Assembly: GCF_030315685.1 (NCBI RefSeq)
Contig: NZ_JASXSI010000013.1
Span: 62,001-126,000 of the forward strand
From: Gordonia sp. ABSL11-1
Lineage (GTDB): Bacteria; Actinomycetota; Actinomycetes; Mycobacteriales; Mycobacteriaceae
Direction: 5' to 3'
DNA: 64,000 nt
Below are positions 8,747 to 16,989 of this stretch, piece by piece. Within the stretch, counting starts at the first letter, position 1; each line of letters begins with the position of its first letter. Below the pieces are notes generated by a model that did no database searches, was not told the DNA's origin, and saw only the letters and a list, made by a program, of their open reading frames with translations. Both the position numbers and the translations under genes were made by a program.

Positions 8747-9835
8747 ATGTCGCAGACCGTCAAGGGAGTCATCTCACGGAGCAAGGGCGCGCCGACGGAG
8801 ATCGTCGATGTGGTGATTCCCGATCCGGGTACACGCGACGTCGTGGTGACGATCAAGGCGTGCGGGGTGTGTCATACCGACCTTGCCTACAAGCAGGGCG
8901 GCATCAACGATGAGTACCCCTTCCTGCTCGGCCACGAGGCGGCCGGTGTCGTCGAGTCGGTCGGTTCCGACGTCACGCACGTGGAGGTCGGCGACTTCGT
9001 GGTCCTCAACTGGCGTGCCGTGTGCGGGCAGTGTCGCGCGTGTAAGCGCGGTCGCCCGTGGTACTGCTTCGACACCTTCAACGCGAGTGTCCCGATGACC
9101 CTCGCCGACGGCACCGAACTGACGCCCGCCCTGGGCATCGGAGCGTTCGCAGAGAAGACCCTCATCCACGAATTGCAGTGCACCAAGGTCAATCCCGAGA
9201 CCGATCCGGCAGTTGCCGGACTTCTCGGCTGCGGCGTGATGGCCGGAATCGGCGCGGCGATGAACACCGGAAACGTGGGACGCGGGGACTCGGTCGCCGT
9301 GATCGGCTGTGGCGGTGTCGGTGACGCCGCGGTCGCCGGCGCGCGGGTGGCGGGTGCGACGACGATCATCGCGATCGACCGTGACCCGGCCAAGCTCGAA
9401 TGGGCAAAGGATCTCGGCGCCACCCACACCATCAACGGCGCGGAGGTCGACGACGTGGTGACCGCCGTGCAGGATCTCACCGACGGCAACGGCGTCGACG
9501 TGGTCGTCGACGCGGTGGGACGCCCGGAGACCTACAAGCAGGCGTTCTACGCACGCGATCTCGCCGGCGTCGTCGTGCTCGTCGGTGTGCCGACACCCGA
9601 CATGACCCTCGAGATGCCGCTGATCGACTTCTTCTCGCGCGGTGGGGCGTTGAAGTCGTCGTGGTACGGCGACTGCCTGCCCGAGCGTGACTTCCCCATG
9701 TTGATCGATCTGTACGAGCAGGGTCGTCTGCCGCTGGACAAGTTCGTCACCGAGCGGGTCGCGCTGACCGACGTCGAGACCGCCTTCGAGGCGATGGAGG
9801 CGGGCAAGGTCCTGCGTTCGGTGGTGGAGCTCTAG
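8747..9835 (+). CDS. mscR: S-(hydroxymethyl)mycothiol dehydrogenase
   Basis: A 362-residue zinc-dependent class III-type alcohol dehydrogenase that oxidises the formaldehyde-mycothiol adduct to S-formylmycothiol with NAD; the related enzyme also reduces S-nitrosomycothiol. Catalytic zinc ligands are Cys42 (ACGVCHTD) and His63-Glu64 (GHE); structural zinc ligands are Cys93, Cys96, Cys99 and Cys107. GCGGVG near residue 190 is the NAD-binding loop. Length matches the mycobacterial enzyme (about 361). Start ATG 8747 follows GAGAGG at a longish distance; GTG-like alternatives upstream lack family sequence. It is followed 2 bp later by a metallo-beta-lactamase-fold gene, the arrangement of Rv2259-Rv2260. 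Confidence 0.9.
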   Translation: MSQTVKGVISRSKGAPTEIVDVVIPDPGTRDVVVTIKACGVCHTDLAYKQGGINDEYPFLLGHEAAGVVESVGSDVTHVEVGDFVVLNWRAVCGQCRACKRGRPWYCFDTFNASVPMTLADGTELTPALGIGAFAEKTLIHELQCTKVNPETDPAVAGLLGCGVMAGIGAAMNTGNVGRGDSVAVIGCGGVGDAAVAGARVAGATTIIAIDRDPAKLEWAKDLGATHTINGAEVDDVVTAVQDLTDGNGVDVVVDAVGRPETYKQAFYARDLAGVVVLVGVPTPDMTLEMPLIDFFSRGGALKSSWYGDCLPERDFPMLIDLYEQGRLPLDKFVTERVALTDVETAFEAMEAGKVLRSVVEL

Positions 9836-9837
9836 CG

Positions 9838-10470
9838 ATGGCGAACACTCTGCGCATCGACAACGTCGTCACCTCCGGGCAGTTCTCGCTCGACGGTGGG
9901 ACATGGGACGTCGACAACAACATCTGGCTCGTCGGGAACGACGACGAGGTCGTCATCATCGATGCGGCGCACTCGGCGGCGCCGATCCTCGACGCGGTCG
10001 GCGACCGCACGGTGACGGCGATCGTGCTCACCCACGGGCACAACGATCACATCACCGTCGCACCGGAACTCTCCGAGGCGACCGGTGCCCCGATCTGGCT
10101 GCACCCCGGCGACGACATGCTGTGGAACGAGACCCACCCCGACGTCTCGCATCAGGATCTCGAGGACGGGCAGCAGATCCAGGTCGCCGGCACATCGCTG
10201 GTGGTCATCAACACTCCCGGACATTCGCCCGGCTCGTCGGTGATCCACGCACCGGAGGCCGGCGTGCTGTTCTCCGGCGACACCCTGTTCCAGGGTGGAC
10301 CGGGAGCGACCGGCCGCTCGTACTCGAGCTTCCCGACGATCATCGCGTCGATCCAGGAGAAGGTCTTCACCCTTGATCCGGAGACGACGGTGCACACCGG
10401 GCATGGCGACGGCACCACCGTCGGCACCGAATCGCCGCATCTCGAGGAGTGGATCGCGCGCGGAAACTGA
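9838..10470 (+). CDS. MBL-fold metallo-hydrolase, probable S-formylmycothiol hydrolase
   Basis: A 210-residue metallo-beta-lactamase-fold protein. The metal-binding motif HxHxDH is HGHNDH at residues 66-71; further ligands are seen in NTPGHSPGS and in FSGDTLF. It is like glyoxalase II and the protein beside mscR in mycobacteria. With a 2-bp gap it must be co-translated with mscR, so the natural inference is hydrolysis of S-formylmycothiol to formate and mycothiol, completing formaldehyde detoxification. The metal content and reaction are not shown by sequence alone. No separate promoter is visible. Confidence 0.8.
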   Translation: MANTLRIDNVVTSGQFSLDGGTWDVDNNIWLVGNDDEVVIIDAAHSAAPILDAVGDRTVTAIVLTHGHNDHITVAPELSEATGAPIWLHPGDDMLWNETHPDVSHQDLEDGQQIQVAGTSLVVINTPGHSPGSSVIHAPEAGVLFSGDTLFQGGPGATGRSYSSFPTIIASIQEKVFTLDPETTVHTGHGDGTTVGTESPHLEEWIARGN

Positions 10471-10538
10471 TCGATGACTGTGGGACCGCTCACAGAAGAG
10501 GTCGCGCATGTGGACCGCGGACCGGTTTGCTGCTTCAG

Positions 10539-10557
10539 TTAGGCAATGCTTACCTTC
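10539..10557. promoter_or_regulatory. Candidate DtxR/IdeR iron box over the doxX start
   Basis: TTAGGCAATGCTTACCTTC matches 13 of 19 positions of the IdeR consensus (TTAGGTTAGSCTAACCTAA), including the full TTAGG and ACCT ends. It overlaps the ATG at 10546. The site is sub-optimal and inference only. Confidence 0.35.
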
Positions 10558-11001
10558 CTCCAGAGCAAATCGCCGTGGGCGATCGGTGTCTTTCGGATCG
10601 TCGTGGGCTTCATCTTCTTCTGTCACGGCACGTCGACGCTGTTCGCGTGGCCCGTCGCTCCGTACGGCGGGGAGACCGCGGCGCTCGGTGCCTGGCCGTC
10701 GTGGTGGGCCGGCGCCATCCAGTTGATCGGCGGGTTGCTGGTCATGGTCGGCCTGCAGACACGGCTCGCCGCGCTGATCGGATCGGGCTCGATGGCCGTC
10801 GCATACTTCTGGAAACACCAGGGCGACGGACTGCTGCCGATCCAGAACGACGGCGACTCGGCGGCGCTCTACTGCTGGGCGCTGCTGCTCCTGGTCTTCA
10901 TCGGTGGTGGCAAGCTCGCGCTCGACAACGTCGTTGGTCGTCGCCGCGGGTGCGTCACCGACGCACCGGTGGAAGACAAGGTCGCCGAACCGGTTTCGTA
11001 G
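10546..11001 (+). CDS. DoxX family membrane protein
   Basis: A 151-residue integral membrane protein with four predicted hydrophobic segments (about residues 12-30, 51-70, 72-90 and 105-125). It carries DoxX features: FRIVVGFIFFCHGTSTLF in the first helix and AGAIQLIGGLLVMVGLQTRLAA in the middle. DoxX proteins associate with respiratory or redox-linked membrane complexes; in mycobacteria one works with superoxide dismutase and a thiosulfate reductase, but that partner set is not present here. The C-terminal tail of about 20 residues is charged. Its start ATG 10546 lies inside a candidate iron box, so iron-dependent expression is possible. Confidence 0.75.
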   Translation: MLTFLQSKSPWAIGVFRIVVGFIFFCHGTSTLFAWPVAPYGGETAALGAWPSWWAGAIQLIGGLLVMVGLQTRLAALIGSGSMAVAYFWKHQGDGLLPIQNDGDSAALYCWALLLLVFIGGGKLALDNVVGRRRGCVTDAPVEDKVAEPVS

Positions 11002-11088
11002 TCACCTCGGGTACGGATGCGTGTGTCACGCGCATCCGTACCCCATGATCGCGCTTCCGGCCGGCCCGCGGGCGGTAGCCTCGGACGA

Positions 11089-12609
11089 GTGAGGCTCTCC
11101 CAGATCGTCGAGGCGTCGGCGGAGACCGCCGCCACCCGGTCGCGGAAGCAGAAGACCGCGACACTGCGTGCGCTGCTCGACGACGCACCCGCCGATGAGA
11201 TCCCGACCGTGGTCGCGTGGTTGTCCGGCGTGATCCCGCAGGGCCGGCTCGGTGTCGGCTGGCGTTCGTTGTCGTCGTCGGTGCCGTCACCGGCCGAGAC
11301 GTCCTCACTCGCCGTGGGTGATGTCGATGAGCTGTTCACCCGCCTGGCCGGGGCCGGTGGACCCGGATCGGCCGCACTGCGCAAGCAGGTACTCGAGGAG
11401 TTGTTCGGCGCGGCAACCGATGTCGAGCAGGGATTCCTGCGCCGACTGATGACCGGCGAACTCCGTCAGGGAGCATTGGCCGGGGTGATGGTCGACGCGA
11501 TCGCGTCGGCGTCGGGGCAGCCGCTCGAGCTCGTGCGCCGGGCGCACATGCTCACCGGGTCGCTGCCGCAGACGGCGTCGCTGGCGGTGCACGGCGGGGC
11601 CGAGGCGCTCGCCGACGTCGGACTGGAGGTCGGCCGAGCCGTCGCCCCCATGCTCGCGACTCCCGCCGACTCACTCGCCGAGGCGGTCGTGGTACTGGGT
11701 CCGGATGTGGTGGTGGACTTCAAGCTCGACGGCGCGCGCATCCAGGTGCATCGCCGGGGCGATGAGGTGTCCGTCTACACCCGCACACTGCGGGACATCA
11801 CCGCCGCGGTGCCCGATCTGGTCGCCGTGATCCGGGAACTGCCGTGCGAACGGATCATCCTGGACGGAGAGACCCTCACCCTCGACGCCGACGGCCGGCC
11901 GCGACCGTTCCAGGACACGATGAGTCGTTTCGGGTCGGCGGGCGAGATGTCCGACGACCCACTCGGGCTGTTGCGTCCCTTCTTCTTCGACTGCCTGCAT
12001 CTCGACGGCGTCGACCTGATCGACAGCCCGCTGCGAGAACGGTTGGACGCGTTGACGTCTGTCGCACCGGACATGCGGATACCGTACGTGGTCAGCCCCA
12101 CCGTCGAGCAGGCACAGGAACACTTCGACGCCGCACTCGCCACCGGCCACGAAGGTGTCATGGTGAAGTCGCTGTCAGGGCCGTACGCGGCCGGGCGACG
12201 TGGAAAGACCTGGCAGAAGGTCAAACCCGTGCATACGTTCGATCTCGTCGTGCTGGCCGCGGAATGGGGGTCGGGCCGTCGGACCGGATTCCTGTCGAAT
12301 CTGCACCTCGGCGCGCGCGACCCCGACGGCGGCCCACCGATCATGGTCGGCAAGACGTTCAAGGGACTGACCGACGCCCTGCTGCAGTGGCAGACGGACG
12401 AATTCCCGCAGCACGAGACGCACCGCGACAGCTACACCGTCTACATGCGACCCGAGATCGTCGTCGAGATCGAACTCGATGGGGTGCAGCGCAGTTCGCG
12501 CTATCCCGGTGGCGTCGCACTGCGGTTCGCCCGGGTGGTTCGGTACCGGCCGGACAAGACCGCCGCGCAGGCCGACACGATCGGCACGATCCGTGGGTTG
12601 TTGCCGTGA
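11089..12609 (+). CDS. ligB: ATP-dependent DNA ligase LigB
   Basis: A 506-residue single-subunit ligase that seals nicks using ATP. The nucleotidyltransferase lysine is Lys212 in motif I, KLDGAR; DGETL is motif III, GHEGVMVKS motif IV, and TWQKVKP motif V. An N-terminal helical DNA-binding domain of about 200 residues and a C-terminal OB domain complete the LigB (Rv3062) architecture, and the length equals the 507 of M. tuberculosis LigB within a residue. GTG 11089 is leaderless: TAGCCT at 11076-11081 ends 7 nt before it. An in-frame ATG at 11017 adds 24 residues not typical of the family. It is monocistronic and convergent with the sigK operon, 3 bp away. Confidence 0.9.
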   Translation: MRLSQIVEASAETAATRSRKQKTATLRALLDDAPADEIPTVVAWLSGVIPQGRLGVGWRSLSSSVPSPAETSSLAVGDVDELFTRLAGAGGPGSAALRKQVLEELFGAATDVEQGFLRRLMTGELRQGALAGVMVDAIASASGQPLELVRRAHMLTGSLPQTASLAVHGGAEALADVGLEVGRAVAPMLATPADSLAEAVVVLGPDVVVDFKLDGARIQVHRRGDEVSVYTRTLRDITAAVPDLVAVIRELPCERIILDGETLTLDADGRPRPFQDTMSRFGSAGEMSDDPLGLLRPFFFDCLHLDGVDLIDSPLRERLDALTSVAPDMRIPYVVSPTVEQAQEHFDAALATGHEGVMVKSLSGPYAAGRRGKTWQKVKPVHTFDLVVLAAEWGSGRRTGFLSNLHLGARDPDGGPPIMVGKTFKGLTDALLQWQTDEFPQHETHRDSYTVYMRPEIVVEIELDGVQRSSRYPGGVALRFARVVRYRPDKTAAQADTIGTIRGLLP

Positions 12610-12612
12610 CCC

Positions 12613-13407
12613 TCAGCTCAGTGGCAACTGCGCGACGAACGGTCCGGTCGGCGCGGCGGACCCGCCGGGAGGTTCGACCGTGAACGCCAATGACGTTGCG
12701 CCGCCGAGGTTCTTGATCACCGCCGTGGTCGATGGTGCGACGTCCTTGTCGGTCATCGTGCCCGCCGACGTCTCGCCGCCCGGACCGACGAGCCACATCT
12801 GATAGACGGTGCCCGGCTGTGGTGGCGGGACGTCGTTCATCACGAGCACTCCGGCATCGGCGGTCGGTGAATAGGTGACGGTCGCCCGCCCGGTCGCCAC
12901 GTCTCCGGACGAGGTCCGGACGTCCTTGGCCGCGAACACCTGCTCGGCCGTCGGTGGCGGCTGCTGCTCGTCGGGGCTCGACGATGCGCCGATCACCCAA
13001 CCGATCGCGCCCACCGCGATCGCGACGACGGCGGCCGCCGCGAGGTAGGCGACACGACGTCGACGGTGCTGTGGGGTGACGGTTGCAACGGCGGGCGCGG
13101 TGACCTCCGGGTTCTCGGCTGGGGTCAGCGGAGCCGGCGGTGCAGATGTCGGTGGTGCGGACGCCGACGGTACGTCCGACCGTGCGGCGGTCAGGATGCG
13201 ATCGCGCAACGTCTCCGGGGGTGCGGACGCCGTCACGGCGCTGACGTCGGCCATCGCCTCCCGGGTCGCGGCCACCTGACGGTGGAACTCTGTGCGCACC
13301 TCGGGCGAGGCGGCCCCGACCCGCCGGTTCACGTCGTCGAGTTCGGCACCCTGAACGGCGTCGAGGCCGACGGCCGGCGCCAGGTCGAGGAGTTCGTCGT
13401 CAGACAT
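12613..13407 (-). CDS. rskA: Anti-sigma-K factor RskA
   Basis: A 264-residue membrane anti-sigma factor. Residues 1-75 form the cytoplasmic sigma-binding domain (starting MSDDELLDLAPAVGLDAV). A Pro/Ala-rich linker follows, then one transmembrane helix at about residues 119-141, and an extracytoplasmic RskA domain (GTVYQMWLVGPGG). It holds SigK inactive at the membrane until regulated proteolysis releases it. The start codon overlaps the sigK stop (8-bp overlap, 13400-13407), which should fix the sigma:anti-sigma ratio by coupled translation. It is the last gene of the sigK operon, as in M. tuberculosis. Confidence 0.9.
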   Translation of the reverse strand: MSDDELLDLAPAVGLDAVQGAELDDVNRRVGAASPEVRTEFHRQVAATREAMADVSAVTASAPPETLRDRILTAARSDVPSASAPPTSAPPAPLTPAENPEVTAPAVATVTPQHRRRRVAYLAAAAVVAIAVGAIGWVIGASSSPDEQQPPPTAEQVFAAKDVRTSSGDVATGRATVTYSPTADAGVLVMNDVPPPQPGTVYQMWLVGPGGETSAGTMTDKDVAPSTTAVIKNLGGATSLAFTVEPPGGSAAPTGPFVAQLPLS

Positions 13408-14071
13408 CGCGATCTCCCAGGCAGTTGCGCAGACGTTTGAGGCCGTCGCGAATCCGTGACTTCACCGTCGGGAGTGCGACGGTCAGTCGCTCGGCGACCT
13501 CCCGGTACGTCAGACCGTGGTAGTAGGCGAGGTCCACCGACTGGCGCTGGACGTCCGAGAGCGTCTCCAGGCAGCCCACCACCTCGCGTGTGGTCTCGCG
13601 GGAGGCGACCGCATCGGTGACCTCGTCGAAGGTCGACTGCACCGATTCGAGTCCATAGGTGACGTCGCGGCGGCTCGCGGCTGATTCGGCACGCACACGG
13701 TCGACGGCGCGGCGGTGGGCGAGCGTGATCAGCCACGACAGCGCCGACCCCGCCTGCGGATCGAAGTTCTCCGCCGATCGCCACACCTGCAGGAAGACCT
13801 CCTGGGTGGTCTCCTCGGAGTAGCCCGGATCGCGCAGCACCCGCAGCACCATGCCATACACGCGGTCGCACGTCAGGTCATAGAAGCGGGCGAAGGCATC
13901 GGAGTCGCCGGACGCGATCCGATCGAGCAGGGCCGGCAGGGCGGCTGTGTCGGATGCGGGGTCTGCTGTCACCGCGGGCACTCGGTCGTCATCGTCGATC
14001 AGGATATCCGGCAGAACGGAACGCCTCAACGAAACGGGTTCGTGAGGCGCGTGGGGCGCGAGGAGGGTCAT
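13400..14071 (-). CDS. sigK: ECF sigma factor SigK
   Basis: A 223-residue extracytoplasmic-function sigma factor. Region 2 is at about residues 58-125 (ARFYDLTCDRVYGMVLRVL; QEVFLQVWRSA contacts the -10). Region 4 is at about residues 165-220 (LAYYHGLTYREVAERL; PTVKSRIRDGLKRL contacts the -35). ATG 14071 is chosen because it overlaps the stop of the DUF1295 gene as TGATG; an in-frame upstream extension to 14329 would run far into that gene. The identity is supported by the neighbours, which follow the Rv0449c-Rv0444c order. It is negatively controlled by RskA and probably activates its own operon from the site at 18313-18339. Confidence 0.9.
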   Translation of the reverse strand: MTLLAPHAPHEPVSLRRSVLPDILIDDDDRVPAVTADPASDTAALPALLDRIASGDSDAFARFYDLTCDRVYGMVLRVLRDPGYSEETTQEVFLQVWRSAENFDPQAGSALSWLITLAHRRAVDRVRAESAASRRDVTYGLESVQSTFDEVTDAVASRETTREVVGCLETLSDVQRQSVDLAYYHGLTYREVAERLTVALPTVKSRIRDGLKRLRNCLGDRDV

Positions 14072-14895
14072 CACACGGACGTGCGCCCGGCCCGGCGTGG
14101 CGGTCGCGGGAGGAAGTAGGAGGTACGGGCCTGATAATCGGCATAGCCGGGGCGTTTGCTCATCGATTCCTCGAGCAGCCGGGCGCCGGTGGCATAGACC
14201 AGGAAGTACGTCATCGCCACCGGGGAGAGCGCCGTCAACACACCCGGCCACGCGCTCGCCGCGATGAGCCACAGCCCCCACCACACACTCGAGTCGCCGA
14301 AATAGTTCGGGTGACGGGTCCACGACCACAGTCCCCGGCCCATGATCGCGCCCTTGTTCGACGGGTCGGCTTTGAACCGCCGGAGTTGCGCATCACCGAC
14401 CGCCTCGAACGTGAATCCCAGCAGCCACAACGCCACACCGGCGACGAACACCGCGATCCATCCGCCCTGGGTGGCGCCGACGACGGCCGACACCTGGATC
14501 GGCAGCGAGACGAACCACTGCGAGATCGCCTGGGTGGCGAAGATCTTGCGTGCCGCGGTCGCGAGCGGGCTACCGCCGGTGCGGGTCAGCAGGTCGGTGT
14601 AGCGGGGATCCTCACCCTTGCCCTTGGACTTGACGAACATGTGCCAGGACAGGCGCAGGCCCCACACGGACACCAGGGCGGCGAGCACCCATCGGCGTGT
14701 GGCGTCGCCGGGTCCGATGAACAGTGCGAGCCAGGCGACCAGGACGAATCCCAATCCCCAGGTGACGTCGACGACGTTGTAGCGCCCGATCCGGTGCCCG
14801 ATGACCAGGGTGATGGTCTGCAAAACGGCGAGCAGCACCAGCGCCGCGATCGTGACGATTGCGAACGCCGTCCACGTCGAACCGGTGTCGATCAT
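14071..14895 (-). CDS. DUF1295 family membrane protein (Rv0446c-like steroid-reductase-fold)
   Basis: A 274-residue polytopic membrane protein with about six to seven hydrophobic segments. The C-terminal third (WSWTRHPNYFGDSSVWWGLW) is the conserved nucleotide-binding region of the DUF1295 / 3-oxo-5-alpha-steroid 4-dehydrogenase-like families, which suggests an NADPH-dependent reductase acting on a lipid. Its stop overlaps the sigK start and its start overlaps the methyltransferase stop by 4 bp (ATGA), so it is tightly coupled in the operon. The pairing with a cyclopropane-type methyltransferase suggests reduction of a lipid intermediate; this is inference. Confidence 0.85.
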   Translation of the reverse strand: MIDTGSTWTAFAIVTIAALVLLAVLQTITLVIGHRIGRYNVVDVTWGLGFVLVAWLALFIGPGDATRRWVLAALVSVWGLRLSWHMFVKSKGKGEDPRYTDLLTRTGGSPLATAARKIFATQAISQWFVSLPIQVSAVVGATQGGWIAVFVAGVALWLLGFTFEAVGDAQLRRFKADPSNKGAIMGRGLWSWTRHPNYFGDSSVWWGLWLIAASAWPGVLTALSPVAMTYFLVYATGARLLEESMSKRPGYADYQARTSYFLPRPPRRAGRTSV

Positions 14896-16208
14896 TGCCG
14901 TGTCCTCCTTCGACGATCGTCACCGTCCGGACGGGTGAACAACAGTTGGTGCACGTCGAGATACCCGGCGCGGAACCCGGCTTCGGAGTAGGCCAGGTAG
15001 AACTCCCACATGCGTCGGAAGGGGGTGTCGAAGCCGAGCGCGGCCACGTCGTCGCGGCGAGTGGTGAACCGTTCACGCCACAGCCGGAGCGTTTCCGCGT
15101 AGTGCATGCCCATCCCGAGCTGATCGGTCAGCCGCAAGGTGGTGTGCCGTCGGGTGACCGCGTCGAGCGCCTTGAGCGACGTCAACTGGCCGCCGGGGAA
15201 GATGTACTTGTGTACCCAGGTGTACGTGCTGCGTGAGGCGACCATCCGGTCGTGGGGCATCGTGATCGCCTGGATCGCCACCCGTCCGCCGGGCGCGAGG
15301 ACGCGGTCGATGGTCTCGAAGTACACGGGCCAGTACTTCTCGCCGACGGCCTCGATCATCTCCACCGACACGACGGCGTCGTAGGTGCCCTCGACGTGCC
15401 GGTAGTCGCACAGCTCGATCGTCACCTTCTCGGACAGTCCGGCCTCGGCCACCCGTTGTCGTGCCAGTTCCTGTTGCTCCGACGACAACGTGACCGAGTG
15501 CACCGTCGCTCCGCGTGCGGCAGCACGCAGGCACAGTTCGCCCCAACCGGTCCCGATCTCGAGCAGGCGCGTTCCCGGCCCGACTCCGGCGAGGTCCAGC
15601 AGACGGTCGATCTTGCGATGCTGCGCGGAGGTCAGATCCGACCACGGTGGGCGGGTACCGCGCTCGAGGTCGTCGAACAGCGCGCTCGAGTAGGTCATCG
15701 ACTCGTCGAGGAACAGCGCGAACAGGTCGTTGGACAGGTCGTAGTGCCGGGCGATGTTCGATCGTGTGTTGGCGGTCGAGTTGTCCTCGGAATCAGGCTG
15801 TTTCGGCAGCACAGCGGTGCGGAGAACCTGGAGGGGCCGCGGGACGAGCCGCGCGAGTCGGGTGGCGAACGGGGTGAGGACGCCGACCAGGTCGTCGGTG
15901 GTCCAGTCGCCGGCCATGAACGACTCGCCGAACCCGATGAGGCCGTCGGTGCCGACGCGCCGGGCGAAGGCGCCGGGGCGACGGATGATCATGCGCGGCA
16001 GCACACGTTCGTCGTCGCGGCCCGAGGTGGAGCCGTCCGGGAACTCGACACGGACGTCGACGCGTCGCGTCGCGTTGCGGAACAACCATGCCGCCGCCGC
16101 GCTGCGGACAGCGGTCGTGCGCCGACGCGGTGCGTGGGCGACGTCGGGCCACCGGGCCGCCTCATCGGGTGTCAGGTCGCCGGGGAGGTCACGAAGCGGA
16201 GCGTTCAT
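14892..16208 (-). CDS. ufaA1: Cyclopropane-fatty-acid-type methyltransferase UfaA1
   Basis: A 438-residue SAM-dependent methyltransferase of the CFA synthase family. The AdoMet motif LLEIGTGWGELCLRAA is near residues 214-229. The family motifs NIARHYDLSNDLFALFLD and MTYSSALF bind and orient the phospholipid acyl chain, and MIEAVGEKYWPVYF and HKYIFPGG are conserved catalytic-domain blocks. It methylates an unsaturated acyl chain; the M. tuberculosis counterpart Rv0447c was reported to make tuberculostearic acid. ATG 16208 overlaps the end of the DUF1365 gene by 20 bp; the open frame upstream to 16325 lies wholly within that gene. A second CFA-family gene is at 55168. Confidence 0.85.
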   Translation of the reverse strand: MNAPLRDLPGDLTPDEAARWPDVAHAPRRRTTAVRSAAAAWLFRNATRRVDVRVEFPDGSTSGRDDERVLPRMIIRRPGAFARRVGTDGLIGFGESFMAGDWTTDDLVGVLTPFATRLARLVPRPLQVLRTAVLPKQPDSEDNSTANTRSNIARHYDLSNDLFALFLDESMTYSSALFDDLERGTRPPWSDLTSAQHRKIDRLLDLAGVGPGTRLLEIGTGWGELCLRAAARGATVHSVTLSSEQQELARQRVAEAGLSEKVTIELCDYRHVEGTYDAVVSVEMIEAVGEKYWPVYFETIDRVLAPGGRVAIQAITMPHDRMVASRSTYTWVHKYIFPGGQLTSLKALDAVTRRHTTLRLTDQLGMGMHYAETLRLWRERFTTRRDDVAALGFDTPFRRMWEFYLAYSEAGFRAGYLDVHQLLFTRPDGDDRRRRTRQ

Positions 16209-16989
16209 CGAAGTCCTTCCGAGAGGAGGTGTGGAGGGTGTCGTCGGCGACGGTCGTCGGATGGTCGTGGACGGGACGGGTGATGACGGGAAGTCGTCTG
16301 AGCCACAGCCGAATTCCCTGGACACGGATGCGCGCGGTGACGAGGAGTGGGGCCAGCGGTGCGACGATCTGCGTCGTCAGGATCGCTTGTACGGTCGCCG
16401 GCCGCGCCTGCCCGGCCAGCGACGCCACGAACGAGCCCTGGCCCTCGCGGTCCAGGATGATCGACACGGCGACGCGCCCGTCGGGGCCGGGTTCGGGCAC
16501 GTGCAGTCGGTAGGTGCCGTCGACGTCGTTGAACGGGGAGACGTAGAACTCCTTGCGCACCTGCGCATCCCCGCGTGCGTCCGGCGTCGTCACATAGCAG
16601 TGCCGCTCACCGTAGGTGTTGTGCACCTCGGCCACGACGCACCGCAGGGTGCCGTCGAGATCGTGGCACCAGTAGACACTCAGCGGATTGAAGACGTGTC
16701 CGGCGACCCGTGGCGACAACAACGCGACGACCCGGCCGGACGGGGGTGCGACGCCGGCAGCATCCAGATGTGCGTCCAGACGGGATCGGAGCGTGTCGCC
16801 GGGACCGGCTGGTTCGGGGAAGTGATCTGTCGCAACGAATCGGGCGAACACGCGCAGTGGCCATGAGGGCCGAGGCGGGTTGTCGATGTCGATCAGCCAG
16901 GAGGCACTGCGGTAGACGAAGGAATGCCGGATCGGTGTCGTCCGGGTGTGGGTGATACGGGTGTGGACCACCGCGGGGAGAGGTGTCAT
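16189..16989 (-). CDS. DUF1365 family protein (Rv0448c-like)
   Basis: A 266-residue DUF1365 protein. Conserved blocks are HTRTTPIRHSFVYRSASWLI at the N-terminus, HVFNPLSVYWCHDLDG in the middle, and KEFYVSPFNDVDGTYRL toward the C-terminus. The family is nearly always encoded between an FAD amine oxidase and a CFA-type methyltransferase, as here, and its biochemical function is unknown. ATG 16989 overlaps the stop of the FAD gene as ATGA; a longer open frame upstream belongs to that gene's antisense-free shadow and lacks family sequence. Being coupled at both ends, it should be stoichiometric with its neighbours. Confidence 0.85.
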   Translation of the reverse strand: MTPLPAVVHTRITHTRTTPIRHSFVYRSASWLIDIDNPPRPSWPLRVFARFVATDHFPEPAGPGDTLRSRLDAHLDAAGVAPPSGRVVALLSPRVAGHVFNPLSVYWCHDLDGTLRCVVAEVHNTYGERHCYVTTPDARGDAQVRKEFYVSPFNDVDGTYRLHVPEPGPDGRVAVSIILDREGQGSFVASLAGQARPATVQAILTTQIVAPLAPLLVTARIRVQGIRLWLRRLPVITRPVHDHPTTVADDTLHTSSRKDFDERSAS

